Shown here in pieces: positions 1-8,359 of a stretch of DNA of 64,000 nt. The notes beneath the pieces were generated by a model. That model searched no databases. It was not told where the DNA came from and saw only the letters and a program-made list of their open reading frames with translations. Source of the DNA: Actinoplanes sandaracinus. GTDB lineage: Bacteria > Actinomycetota > Actinomycetes > Mycobacteriales > Micromonosporaceae. A program made the translations under genes and the position numbers. Location of the stretch: NCBI RefSeq assembly GCF_030009775.1, contig NZ_JASCTH010000018.1, positions 1 to 64,000 of the forward strand, written 5' to 3'. Numbering within the stretch: position 1 is the first letter of the stretch; each line of letters starts with the position of its first letter.

Positions 1-322
1 GGCAGGCGCATGCCATGAGTGAGTCACACCGAACCTGCGGTGGACAGCCGCGAGCGAGCGATCCCACCGGTCACCTCGACCAAGCCTGGCCGGGCTGCGG
101 TCGTAGATCAATGAAACAAGTAGCCGCCGAGCGTGCGCAGGCGACTCGCCGGGCCGTGACGCTCGGTGACCGGTCTGCTGGCTGTCAGACGTGCTGAACT
201 GCCGATGAGAGTGCGTTTGCGCATCGGCGGATCCAGGCGAGTTGGGCGTGGCTCCGTTCCAAGAGCCCGATTTCAAGCGAAGGCGTGCCACTCGCTCTAC
301 CGTTCGTAGGGTGGACGACCTG
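1..322. other. Left-edge stretch without a supported gene
   Basis: Short open frames exist on both strands, but none has a recognisable domain, convincing ribosome site or good codon bias. The reading frame of the next gene is open back to a TTG at 242, so its start could lie a little further left than I chose. Confidence 0.4.
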
Positions 323-1378
323 ATGAAGGCCAAACACCTTCTGGACGACCTGGGCGAGATCGTCTGTCTTACCTTTATCAAGGGTGTGGACGAAGCCGAA
401 GCCCTGCGTCGGCTCGGCGGCTATCCAGACACGATCAGCGAGCAAGCCCCTGACCTATTGATGGAAAGGTTGCAGGACAGCGGCGACGACATTCAGATTG
501 GATTTTCGGTCGGCCTTGGCCCGTGGTCGCTGGTCATCGAGCCGGAGGGTTTTTGTGGGGCCGATCACGTCCTACTGAAAGCGGCCTCAACAGGCGTCGA
601 AGCCATCTCCGTGCTCCGCCACGACTACGCTCATGCGGCATTTGCCTATGCTGTGGATGGTGACCTGGTCACCGGTTTCGAACCGGGCTACCCGGATCTG
701 TCTTCGATGCACGGCACCGACTCCCATCGCCTGTGGCCGATGATGCGACAGATCGGCTTCCACCCGCCCACCGAGGAGGACGGCGAAGAGGTTTGGTCAA
801 CTAGCGTGGCCAGAGCCCTGGTGCTGGCACAACAGATAACGGGCGTGACCCTACCTTCCGAGCCGCTCAGCCGGCCAAGGCTGCACGCCGAACTGGAACC
901 TTGGTTCGCTGTGCCGAATCATCCCGAAGACATGCTGACCGCTGGGCGTTTCACCCTTAACCCGCACGCAGCTCCGCTCGTTGCCGCCGTCGAGGCAGCC
1001 GACTCCCGTGCACAGCGCAAACTTGCCCTTGCCGAAGTGCGCCGGCAAGCCATTGCCCTGGGCGTTATAGACACCCCAGGCCTCAACGACGTACTACGCG
1101 CCGCCTCAGACGGCGAATTTCTACCGATCCGCAGTGACTCACCACTCGGACAGCACGTCCGGATCTGGCTCGCCACCAGCCGAAACGCGAGAAATATTGA
1201 CCCTGAGCAACAACGGCATGCCAACGCTCTGGGCTGGTTTACTGGCGCATTGCGAGGCGTACTCAACCCTGATTCGAGATTCGCAGCACTCGCCGCAGTA
1301 AAACCACTCACCTCGGGTATCCCGGGACTAAGCGACCACCACCTCCAAAGGCAGGCAATCGAGGCCCTCCGCGGCTAA
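323..1378 (+). CDS. Hypothetical protein, DUF6461-like N-terminal region
   Basis: A 351-aa protein if started at ATG 323; the frame is open upstream to GTG 311 and TTG 242, but those residues look unlike the domain. The first ~160 residues resemble the actinobacterial DUF6461 family: an opening with CLTFIKGVDEAEALRRLGG, then a WSLVIEPEG segment and a FAYAVDGDLVTGFEPGYP segment. The C-terminal half is alpha-helical, rich in Ala and Arg, and not recognised. DUF6461 proteins have no known reaction and often occur next to mobile or polymorphic loci. No signal peptide or membrane segment is visible, so it is probably cytoplasmic. Confidence 0.6.
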   Translation: MKAKHLLDDLGEIVCLTFIKGVDEAEALRRLGGYPDTISEQAPDLLMERLQDSGDDIQIGFSVGLGPWSLVIEPEGFCGADHVLLKAASTGVEAISVLRHDYAHAAFAYAVDGDLVTGFEPGYPDLSSMHGTDSHRLWPMMRQIGFHPPTEEDGEEVWSTSVARALVLAQQITGVTLPSEPLSRPRLHAELEPWFAVPNHPEDMLTAGRFTLNPHAAPLVAAVEAADSRAQRKLALAEVRRQAIALGVIDTPGLNDVLRAASDGEFLPIRSDSPLGQHVRIWLATSRNARNIDPEQQRHANALGWFTGALRGVLNPDSRFAALAAVKPLTSGIPGLSDHHLQRQAIEALRG

Positions 1379-1500
1379 GCAGGTTCTTCGGGCCAGGCAA
1401 GCATCGATTGCGGCACTTAGACGAAGCAGATCAAGGTTTGGTCTGCTGCGACCCACGATGGACTACCTGCGCCTTCTGCAGCAGAGGTCTGACCGTCCTC

Positions 1501-2181
1501 TCAAGCGGGGTTGAGGTCTGGCGAGAGTTGGTAGGTGTTCCAGCCGGCAGTAGCCAACATCGTCACGCCAGTGGATTGCAGCTGAAGTGCCTCGTCGGTG
1601 TATCGGTGACTTCGTGTCTCCGCTGACGCCCCGGTCACCTGGTTGGTGATGATGGCGCCGCTGCGCATTGAGCGTCGAGCTCTGGCGATCAGTCGCCTCC
1701 AGAGTTCGAGATCGGCGGAGTCGTAGGTTATGGCGCCCAAGGCAGACTCGCGTATGCCCTCGGCGGTATGTCTACCCAGATTGAGGATCAACGCACCTGT
1801 GTTAGCTTCGGCCAGTTCGCGAAAGCGGAGATCGTTGCCGAGGTGTAGGGGTCGTCGGCTGAGCATGACGAAGTCAGGAAGCGGAATAATTGCCAACGCG
1901 GCGGTGAAGTCGCCGTCGCGGACGGCAACTTGCTCGTCGGGGAACAGCCGACCCAGCGCGGCTGCTAGGTCGTGCTCTTTCGCCCAACTGGCGACCATGT
2001 TGATCGCTTCTGGTCCGCAGGCGTGGAACTGCAGTCCTACCTGACGGTGTCGCGGTGGAGGCGTATCCGCTCCGGTCTCAGCCACCCCGGGATCATCGCA
2101 CCGGAGGCTACGGCGCAGTGCACTTACCTGCCGCTGACATCGCGCTCTGACCCCAAGCCGTTCTACGAGGCTGAGCGGCAA
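1501..2181 (-). CDS. Hypothetical protein
   Basis: The open frame has 226 codons. The plausible protein starts later, because the first ~47 residues are Arg/Pro-rich and look like upstream DNA; ATG at 1995 would leave 164 aa. The core begins LQFHACGPEAINMVASWAKEHD, continues with a PDFVMLSRRPLHLGND segment and ends in a region rich in polar residues. No catalytic motif, signal peptide or transmembrane segment is visible. I do not recognise the family. It is convergent with the gene ending at 1378, with a gap of about 120 bp. Confidence 0.5.
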   Translation of the reverse strand: MPLSLVERLGVRARCQRQVSALRRSLRCDDPGVAETGADTPPPRHRQVGLQFHACGPEAINMVASWAKEHDLAAALGRLFPDEQVAVRDGDFTAALAIIPLPDFVMLSRRPLHLGNDLRFRELAEANTGALILNLGRHTAEGIRESALGAITYDSADLELWRRLIARARRSMRSGAIITNQVTGASAETRSHRYTDEALQLQSTGVTMLATAGWNTYQLSPDLNPA

Positions 2182-2349
2182 CCAAGTAGCCGGACCCGCC
2201 GATTCCTACCGGGCGCCGGAGTCGTCGGAACATCGTCTTCGATGCCTCCCCTAACGATGTAGGTCGCCGGCGCGTCCTTGGATGACGTAGCTTTGACTCC
2301 GCGTAGCGAATTTGGCAGGTAGTCGAGTACGACCTGGTAGAACCTGACC

Positions 2350-2796
2350 ATGATCGAGTTTGCGGCACACGAAGTGATGGCCAGTCGGGAACTTCTGGCA
2401 ATGTCCGTTCGAGACGCGCTTGCGGCAGCCGGGCTTCCCGTCGTGTCTCCCCACATGAGCCCTCAGCTCATCCATGGGGGTGCGGAGGTCCGAGCCGACA
2501 AACTCGCGGACTGCCATGCGCCAGTGCGCATTGATTGGCACCCCCACCACGAACTGACGGAGGCTGCCATGAAGGCAGGCGTGGACACGCCGGCCTTCAT
2601 TCATCTCATGATTGTTCTTGAAGGCATGCTTCGCGTCATGAAGGAGATCCTTTCCGCGGAGGGCTTCGAAGCTCGTGACAGCACCAACGATCTCGGTCCG
2701 TTCGGTATCGAGGTCCTCGGTCGGCTGGATCGTACTTCTGGTTGGACGACGTCCAGCCTCATCAGCAGCATCGACTTCCAGGGTCCAACGTCCTGA
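2350..2796 (+). CDS. Hypothetical protein, 148 aa
   Basis: A soluble 148-aa protein without a recognised domain. Its composition is protein-like: an alternating helical pattern, a HPHHELTEAAMKAG segment near residue 65 and FIHLMIVLEGMLRVMKEIL near residue 83. The antisense frame over the same stretch is Arg/His-rich and looks like a shadow, which is the main reason for choosing this strand. The ribosome site is weak, so the start could be the ATG at 2377. Confidence 0.45.
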   Translation: MIEFAAHEVMASRELLAMSVRDALAAAGLPVVSPHMSPQLIHGGAEVRADKLADCHAPVRIDWHPHHELTEAAMKAGVDTPAFIHLMIVLEGMLRVMKEILSAEGFEARDSTNDLGPFGIEVLGRLDRTSGWTTSSLISSIDFQGPTS

Positions 2797-2833
2797 TCTG
2801 CCGCGGGTAGGGCGATCGTCAACGCACTCGGCG

Positions 2834-3109
2834 TCAAGGCATCTCGATGAAGTCATGCTCAGCCATGGTCGCCACGACGGATTCCAGTGCCTCCTTGGTC
2901 ACCTTGGGCACCACCACGAGCCGCTCAGTGAAGTAGCCGCGATGCGCAAGACCATCATCTACGCTCTGTAACAGCCTCGTTGCATCGTAGAAGCTGACCG
3001 CTCGCTGACCGGAGGCCCAGCGGACGGTGACCTCGATCCAGCCTTTCTGCTCGGTTTCCCACCAGGCGTAGTCGTCCATGTCGACTGGATAGATGATGTA
3101 GGGTTCCAT
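2834..3109 (-). CDS. Hypothetical protein, 91 aa
   Basis: A small soluble protein of 91 aa with an aromatic-rich N-terminus (MEPYIIYPVDMDDYAWWETEQ), a middle strand pattern (WIEVTVRWASGQRAVSFYD) and a LVVVPKVTKEALESVV helix. It looks like a compact alpha/beta domain of the kind encoded by many actinobacterial accessory loci. No known family is recognised. It is convergent with the upstream hypothetical gene, about 37 bp away. Confidence 0.6.
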   Translation of the reverse strand: MEPYIIYPVDMDDYAWWETEQKGWIEVTVRWASGQRAVSFYDATRLLQSVDDGLAHRGYFTERLVVVPKVTKEALESVVATMAEHDFIEMP

Positions 3110-3635
3110 TTTGCGAGAGCTCCGTCCAGCAGGTGTAGGGCAATTGGCCAGCCAACAGTGAACCCACCCATCATTGCGGGAGCTGCGACCAACCGATGAG
3201 GGGTGCCCGTCGTTCCGACGGACGTCCTCTTCTGCCGCTGATCGGGCGCGATCGCGGCGTTCGAGGCGTCGGCCTCACCGGTCCGAAGGTGTGTGCCCGC
3301 GCCGGCCGCGGATGCCGATCACGGCTCCGGAAACCATCGCGGGCCGCAGTGCCCAGACCTGCCAGCAACATCATCGAGCCGACAGCATAGAGACCGGTTG
3401 TGTCCGAGCGTGCCACCGCTGGAGTTGAACACTATGCCCTGTCCGCGTTCAGGCCGGCCGCCGCCGTCAGACCGGTGGCCGGTGGTGACGGACCGGCATC
3501 TTGTCATGCCGAGTTGAGCGCGCCGTGGAGCCGTCGTTTTCCGGATCTGACTTCGTCGGCTTGCTTCGCTGGGGGCGATGTCGCGTATGAACCGTGGGAC
3601 ATTTGCTTTTTGCGGCGATCGCGGTCGGCGTCTTT
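3110..3635. other. Intergenic stretch, no confident gene
   Basis: About 525 bp between two minus-strand genes. A minus-strand frame at 3171-3416 begins with a possible membrane segment (LYAVGSMMLLAGLGTA) but becomes Arg/Pro-rich, and no frame keeps coding character throughout. It may hold remains of a small membrane protein. Confidence 0.3.
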
Positions 3636-4820
3636 CTATCGTCTTGCCCGCATGTTTGTGCTCGGTGGGCTGGAATTGGCGGTGGCAGCGGCGAGTACGG
3701 CCGTGGCGAGCCGGTAGTTCTCGGCGGCTCCGCCGCCTCCGCGGTAGGCGAAGCGACGTCGGGTGTAGCTGTAGGCGATGCCGCTGCGGGGATCGGCGAA
3801 GGATTGGGCGCCGACGGCGCCGCTGTGGCCGAAGGCGCCGGCGCTGAGGAATGGGTACCGGCTGTGTTGGGCTTCGAAGCCGAGGAGGAAGTGGTCGCGT
3901 TCGCCGGTGACGAGATCGATCCCGGTGGCGTGGCGTCTGGTGAACTCGGCAAGGGTGCCCGGGCGTAACAGGGGCTCTCGGTTGTCGACCGGGCTGATCG
4001 TCGCGGCGTACATCTTTGCCAGGCCGCGGGCGTTGCCGATACTGCCCGACGAGGTCGGCCCGAATGCCCGCACGGTGCGAGTGTTGGCATAGGCGACCAG
4101 GTCGGTGGGTGAGCTGGCGTTGAGATTGAAGGCGATGCCGGTGAGGCTGTTCCCGTCCGGTAGGTCGGCTTCGGCTCGGGCGAGCTGCTCGGGTGCGAGC
4201 GGCTGGACGGGGAGGTAGCGGCATTCGAGCGCTTGCGGGAGCCCGAGGTAGAAGTCGAGTTCGTACGGGTCACGGATGCGATCGGAGTACATCTGCTGGA
4301 TGCTCTGCCCGGTGGTACGGCGGACCACCTCGTTGACCAGGGCACCGACGACGAAGGCGTGGTAGCCGTACGCGGTGCCCGGTGGCCAGAACGGGCGCTG
4401 GCCGGCGAGGCGTTGCGCGATCAGGTGGTCGTCGGCGAGTTCCTCGGTGCTGAAGCCGCCGTCAACGCCGACCAAGCCGGCCCGGTGCGCGAGCAGGTCT
4501 CGCAGGGTGATGCGGTCCTTGCCGTGAGCGGCGAACTCCGGCCACAGATGCGCGACCGGTCGATCGAGGTCGAGCACGCCGTCCTGAGTCAGCAGCGCCG
4601 TGACCAGGTAGGCGGCGCCCTTGCCGGAGGAGTAGAGAGCCAACAAGGAGTCGCCCTGCATCTCGCTGCCGGCCCATAGATCGACTACCAGCGTCCCGTT
4701 GAGGTAGGCCGCTAGCTGCGCGCCCGGCTCATTCTGCTGAGTGACGACGGCGGTGAACTCGTCGCGGACCGATTCGAAGCCGGCCGCGATCGTGCCGTGT
4801 ACAAGGCTTCTGTCAGACAT
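3636..4820 (-). CDS. Serine hydrolase, beta-lactamase / EstB-type esterase family
   Basis: A 394-aa class C beta-lactamase-fold hydrolase. The S-x-x-K motif is at residues 64-67 (SSGK, nucleophile Ser64). A YGYH motif around residue 170 matches the Tyr-x-x loop of EstB-type esterases, and a GHSG motif sits near the C-terminus in place of the KTG triad. There is no signal peptide, as in cytoplasmic carboxylesterase members. The last ~20 residues are low complexity. It lies 30 bp downstream of the wrbA-like gene in the same direction and is probably co-transcribed with it under the adjacent MarR regulator. The substrate is unknown; family members hydrolyse short-chain esters or lactones. Confidence 0.85.
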   Translation of the reverse strand: MSDRSLVHGTIAAGFESVRDEFTAVVTQQNEPGAQLAAYLNGTLVVDLWAGSEMQGDSLLALYSSGKGAAYLVTALLTQDGVLDLDRPVAHLWPEFAAHGKDRITLRDLLAHRAGLVGVDGGFSTEELADDHLIAQRLAGQRPFWPPGTAYGYHAFVVGALVNEVVRRTTGQSIQQMYSDRIRDPYELDFYLGLPQALECRYLPVQPLAPEQLARAEADLPDGNSLTGIAFNLNASSPTDLVAYANTRTVRAFGPTSSGSIGNARGLAKMYAATISPVDNREPLLRPGTLAEFTRRHATGIDLVTGERDHFLLGFEAQHSRYPFLSAGAFGHSGAVGAQSFADPRSGIAYSYTRRRFAYRGGGGAAENYRLATAVLAAATANSSPPSTNMRARR

Positions 4821-4850
4821 GACGATCCCTCCAGGTTCGCCGGGCGGAGG

Positions 4851-5489
4851 TTAGGCGGCAACCGGTGCCGCGTCGTCCGGCCGCGCCATGCTGACCGCAC
4901 GGGCGAAACGCACTACCCGGTTTACCTGGACGCGGGCGGCCGCTCGGGTGACTTCATCGACCGGGGCGGTCCCGCCGGCGTCGTGGTGCGACGTGCCGTA
5001 CGGATTGCCGTCGGCGAACTTGGCCGGGTGGGTGTAGCCCGGGGCCACCACGATCCCGCCGAAATGATGGAACGTGGTGGTCAGCGCGAGCAGTGTGGAC
5101 TCGTGACCACCGTGCAGGGTGCCGGTGGAGGTGAACCCGCTGTAGACCTTGTCGGCGAGCAGGCCCTGCTGCCATACGGCGCCGAGGGTGTCCAGGAACT
5201 GCTTGAGTTGCGAGGAGATGTTCCCGAATCGGGTGGGTGAGCCGAGGATGACCGCGTCAGCCCAGATCAGATCTTCCACGGTGGCGACAGGGATCTCGGC
5301 AGTAGCGGCGACGTTGGCGGCCCACGCCGGGTTGCCCGCGATGACGGACGGCGACGCGAGTTCGGCTACCTGACGGAGCCGCACCTCGGCCCCTGCCTTC
5401 TCGGCTGCGCCGGCCATCTCCTGCGCGATGTGAGCGATGTGGCCGGTGGCCGAGTAGTAAACGATCGCGACTTTGACGCTGCGGTTCAT
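4851..5489 (-). CDS. wrbA: WrbA-like NAD(P)H:quinone oxidoreductase
   Basis: A 212-aa flavodoxin-like quinone reductase (type IV). The FMN phosphate-binding loop is seen early (YYSATGHIAHIAQEMA). The WrbA signatures LGSPTRFGNISSQLKQFLD and FTSTGTLHGGHESTLLAL follow, with GGIVVAPGYTHP later. It would reduce quinones by two electrons using NAD(P)H and so limit semiquinone stress. ATG 5489 is preferred over GTG 5495 because a GGGGAG ribosome site lies 8 nt upstream of the ATG. It heads a two-gene unit with the serine hydrolase and faces a MarR gene across a shared palindromic region, the classic layout of a quinone- or phenol-sensing locus. Confidence 0.93.
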   Translation of the reverse strand: MNRSVKVAIVYYSATGHIAHIAQEMAGAAEKAGAEVRLRQVAELASPSVIAGNPAWAANVAATAEIPVATVEDLIWADAVILGSPTRFGNISSQLKQFLDTLGAVWQQGLLADKVYSGFTSTGTLHGGHESTLLALTTTFHHFGGIVVAPGYTHPAKFADGNPYGTSHHDAGGTAPVDEVTRAAARVQVNRVVRFARAVSMARPDDAAPVAA

Positions 5490-5561
5490 GGACACACTGC
5501 TCCCCTGGCTGGGACGACGGTGCCGGCCGGATTCCTTGATCGGCCGGTGCCAGGAACGGTA

Positions 5562-5596
5562 TAGTCATCACCAAATACAGTCAACAGAGGTGACTA
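5562..5596. promoter_or_regulatory. Candidate MarR operator in wrbA/marR divergent region
   Basis: An inverted repeat TAGTCAtcACC / GGTGACTA (left arm has two extra bases) sits midway between the divergent wrbA and marR genes. MarR regulators commonly bind such palindromes between themselves and the gene they control; the assignment to this MarR is inferred from position. Confidence 0.5.
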
Positions 5597-5618
5597 TCAC
5601 CTTCAGGGACCAACGGAG

Positions 5619-6086
5619 ATGGTGGTGCGGCGCAGCGAACGCAAACAAGGCGACCCGGATCTCGGCGTGCTCGCCGGACAGCTGCTGTTCGCCGTTCAGG
5701 AGCAGCTGTTCGAAACGCTCGCCCACCAGGGCCACTCGCACCTTCGCCCTCAGCACGGGGCGGTCCTGGCCTACCTCGACCCGGAAGGCAGTCGCGCGAC
5801 CGACATCGCCCGGCACAGCGGCCTGCACAAGCAGGTCGTCGGCAAACTGCTCGACGAACTCGAGACCCTCGGCTACGTCGAACGCCGCCCCGACCCCGCA
5901 GACAGGCGGGCCAAACTCATCCTGCCCACCGCGCTGGGCCTGGACCAGATGACCCGCTCCGACGCGATCCTCGCCGCCGTGGAACAACATCACGCCGACG
6001 CTATCGGCGTCGAAGCGTACGCCGCGTTCAAAAGACTGTTTACGCACGTCGTTAGACAGCAACGCGCCTGGCGCGACCAGGCGTGA
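5619..6086 (+). CDS. MarR-family transcriptional regulator
   Basis: A 155-aa winged-helix regulator. The DNA-binding core is at about residues 45-110: GAVLAYLDPEGSRATDIAR, then HKQVVGKLLDELETLGYVERRPDPADRRAKL, which carries the recognition helix and the beta-wing with the conserved DxRRAK-like sequence. It is divergent from the wrbA/hydrolase unit across a 130-bp region with an inverted repeat, so it most likely represses those genes until a phenolic, quinone or oxidant signal releases it. The ATG at 5619 follows a GGAG. Confidence 0.92.
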   Translation: MVVRRSERKQGDPDLGVLAGQLLFAVQEQLFETLAHQGHSHLRPQHGAVLAYLDPEGSRATDIARHSGLHKQVVGKLLDELETLGYVERRPDPADRRAKLILPTALGLDQMTRSDAILAAVEQHHADAIGVEAYAAFKRLFTHVVRQQRAWRDQA

Positions 6087-6396
6087 GCTTTCCTCGCAAT
6101 CGGACGAGAGCACAGGCAGCCGCACTCATTTGGCCGCATGCAACGCGCGGCCGGGGAGTACCGCCCCAGCCGCGCCCGGATCACTGGGAGTCACGCAACG
6201 TCGTCGACACCAGTGACGCGACGAGTTCGGCTCTGGCACCAGCACCCTGGAGAACACGCTGGATTCTTCTACCGGGCGGAGCCGCAGGGTTGAACGCCAA
6301 GCTGAGGCGCGCTTTTTCAACAAGCGCAGAGCGAGGCGAGATCCATGTGCCGTCCGGCCGCACGTCGCGGCCCAGCCATCCCTGGTGAAGCACGCC

Positions 6397-7002
6397 TCAG
6401 ACGTGCAGGACCCGCAGGAACGCCTCGGTCAGATGCTCCGCGGCCTGATCCGCCGACCAGGCGAGGGTGTGGGTGAGGTCGACGACCACGCGCTCGTCGA
6501 AGATGGTCACCCACATCAGGACGGCGAACCGGACGTCCTGCGGCGGCACTCGGCCGCCGGTGATCGCGGCCTCGACCAGACCGTCGAGGCGGTCGTAAAG
6601 GCCTCCCACGACGGGGTCGGCGGCTCCGCGGCGGGCCAGGACGCCGCGCGGGGAGCGTACGTGCACAGCTGCCGCGCCCCACCGGGATGCCTGGGTGACC
6701 CACTCCTGGCAGACCGCGCGGATCGCCGCGACCGGATCCTCCGGGGCCGGCAGGCGGTCGAAGGCGGCCAGCAGGTCGGCGATCAGGTCGGCGAAGAAGG
6801 CGTCGATCGCGCTGTCGGTGTCGGCGAAGTTCCGGTACGCGGTAGCCGTCGACACCCCGGCCAGCCCGGCGGCCTCGGCCAGCGAGAAACCGGTGCCCCG
6901 CTCGGCCAGCAACTCCCCCACCGCGGCGAGCAGCGCCGCCCTCCGCAGCCGTGCGTCTCCGCGCCGGGGCTGGCGGTCCTCCCGGGTCTGCGCGGCTGAC
7001 AT
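6397..7002 (-). CDS. TetR-family transcriptional regulator
   Basis: A 201-aa TetR repressor. The N-terminal helix-turn-helix is clear (LLAERGTGFSLAEAAGLAGVSTATAYRNF, with the typical YxxF end). The C-terminal ligand domain is helical (AAIRAVCQEWVTQASRWGAAAVHVR). ATG 7002 is chosen over the longer frame start at 7047 because an AGGA lies 8 nt upstream and the removed residues are not TetR-like. It is divergent from the ketopantoate-reductase-like gene, with a palindrome in between, so it probably regulates that gene and itself. The 300-bp stretch between it and marR shows no gene. Confidence 0.9.
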   Translation of the reverse strand: MSAAQTREDRQPRRGDARLRRAALLAAVGELLAERGTGFSLAEAAGLAGVSTATAYRNFADTDSAIDAFFADLIADLLAAFDRLPAPEDPVAAIRAVCQEWVTQASRWGAAAVHVRSPRGVLARRGAADPVVGGLYDRLDGLVEAAITGGRVPPQDVRFAVLMWVTIFDERVVVDLTHTLAWSADQAAEHLTEAFLRVLHV

Positions 7003-7133
7003 ACCCGAAATCCTAGGGGTGCCCGCGGAACCCGGACGTTCGAGCACACCGGGAAAGGAACGGGGCGGCGCCTGTGTGGCGGATCACCGGAGTTTTCGGC
7101 CGTTGTAACAGAGGCGAAAAGGATCTCCCGCAG

Positions 7134-7160
7134 ACTGAGAAGTGAGAAAACATTCTCAGT
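7134..7160. promoter_or_regulatory. Palindromic operator candidate upstream of reductase gene
   Basis: A perfect 8-bp inverted repeat ACTGAGAA / TTCTCAGT with an 11-bp spacer ends 20 bp before the start of the 7180 gene, in the region divergent from the TetR gene. Position and symmetry fit a TetR-family operator. Confidence 0.55.
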
Positions 7161-7179
7161 TACTTCGGGAGGCAGGTCC

Positions 7180-8160
7180 ATGTCCACAAGACGAACCCGC
7201 GTCGCGGTGATCGGGGCCGGTGCAGTCGGCACGGTGGTCGCGGCGGCGGCAGTGGACGCCGGGCACGACGTGGTGGTCTGCGCGCGACGGCGAATCGATC
7301 GCCTGGTCGTCGAGCGGGCCGACAGCGTGCGCGAGATCGACGTGCCGGTGCTGGTCGACCCGACCGAGGCGACCGAGGTCGACTGGGTGCTGCTGGCGAC
7401 CAAGGCGCAGGACGCGGCGGGCGCGGCGGCCTGGTTCGGACCGCTGATCGGCCCGAACACGACACTCGTCGTGCTGCAGAACGGTGTCGACCACGCCGAG
7501 CGCATCGAGCCGCTGGCGCCACGCGGGACGCGGGTGCTGCCGGCGCTGGTCTACGTCGCGGCGGAGTCGCTCGGCTCCGGGCACGTGCTGCACCGGATGG
7601 GCGCGCGGATCACCGTGCCGGGCGCGCCGGGCACCGCCGACGCCGCCGCCACCCGGTCGACGTTCGCCGAGGCCGCTCCCCGCGTCACCGGCCGGGCCAA
7701 CCCGGCGGCGACCGACCCCGCCGAACGGTTCGCGGCACTGCTGGACGGCTCGTGGCTGCACGTGGAGCGGGTGGCCGACTTCCCGACGGCGGCCTGGCGC
7801 AAGCTGCTCACCAACGTCGGCGCCAACCCGGTCACCTCCCTGACCATGAAGCGGATGTCGGTGATCCAGCACGAGCCGGCGGTCCGCGAGCTGACCCGCG
7901 CCCTGCTCGACGAGGCGATCGCCGTCGGCCGGGCGGCCGGCGCCCGCCTCTCGGAGGCCGACGTCGAGCACACCCTGGAGATCTACGACGGCTTCGCCGC
8001 CGACGACGGCACCTCGATGCTGTACGACCGGGAGGCCGGCCGTGCCACCGAACACGAGCTGATCACCGGCGCGGTGGTCCGGCTCGGCGAGCAGCACGGC
8101 GTTCCGGTGCCGCTGAACCGGGCCATTCTCGCCCTGATGCACGGCGTCAACCACAAGTGA
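7180..8160 (+). CDS. 2-dehydropantoate 2-reductase-like oxidoreductase (ApbA/PanE family)
   Basis: A 326-aa NADP-dependent reductase. The Rossmann loop is at residues 10-16 (GAGAVGT). A LATKAQDAAGAAAWFGPLIG segment, LQNGVDH (the conserved NG of the family), a Lys in AAWRKLLTNVGANPVTSL, and a C-terminal helical domain with GTSMLYDREAGRATEHELITG follow; all match ApbA/PanE order. The canonical reaction is ketopantoate to pantoate for coenzyme A synthesis. Because it is a lone gene under a TetR regulator next to sugar-acid genes, it could instead reduce another 2-oxo acid. A good GGGAGGCAGG ribosome site precedes the ATG. Confidence 0.88.
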   Translation: MSTRRTRVAVIGAGAVGTVVAAAAVDAGHDVVVCARRRIDRLVVERADSVREIDVPVLVDPTEATEVDWVLLATKAQDAAGAAAWFGPLIGPNTTLVVLQNGVDHAERIEPLAPRGTRVLPALVYVAAESLGSGHVLHRMGARITVPGAPGTADAAATRSTFAEAAPRVTGRANPAATDPAERFAALLDGSWLHVERVADFPTAAWRKLLTNVGANPVTSLTMKRMSVIQHEPAVRELTRALLDEAIAVGRAAGARLSEADVEHTLEIYDGFAADDGTSMLYDREAGRATEHELITGAVVRLGEQHGVPVPLNRAILALMHGVNHK

Positions 8161-8169
8161 CCCGCGCGC

Positions 8170-8207
8170 CGGTCACCGCGGCCTGATCGACACGGTCGCG
8201 GTGACCG
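8170..8207 (+). terminator. Hairpin downstream of reductase gene
   Basis: A perfect 11-bp inverted repeat CGGTCACCGCG / CGCGGTGACCG begins 10 bp after the stop codon at 8160. There is no T-run, so it is either a GC-type terminator or a stabilising hairpin. A partial copy of one arm recurs near 8250. Confidence 0.5.
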
Positions 8208-8359
8208 CGCCGGTGATGACCTGACCGGTCTCGCCGGTGCGGGCGGTCCCGGTCACCGCAGCCGGGGGTCAGCTCGCGGAACCGGCATTGACAATCCTCC
8301 GGAAGCGATTCCAGACTGGCCCCACCGATCGATCATCATCGAACGTTGAGGGGGCCGGA

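Noticed and set aside
2251..2856. A 201-codon minus-strand frame
   Set aside because: Arg/His/Gly-rich and opposite a more protein-like plus-strand gene at 2350-2796.
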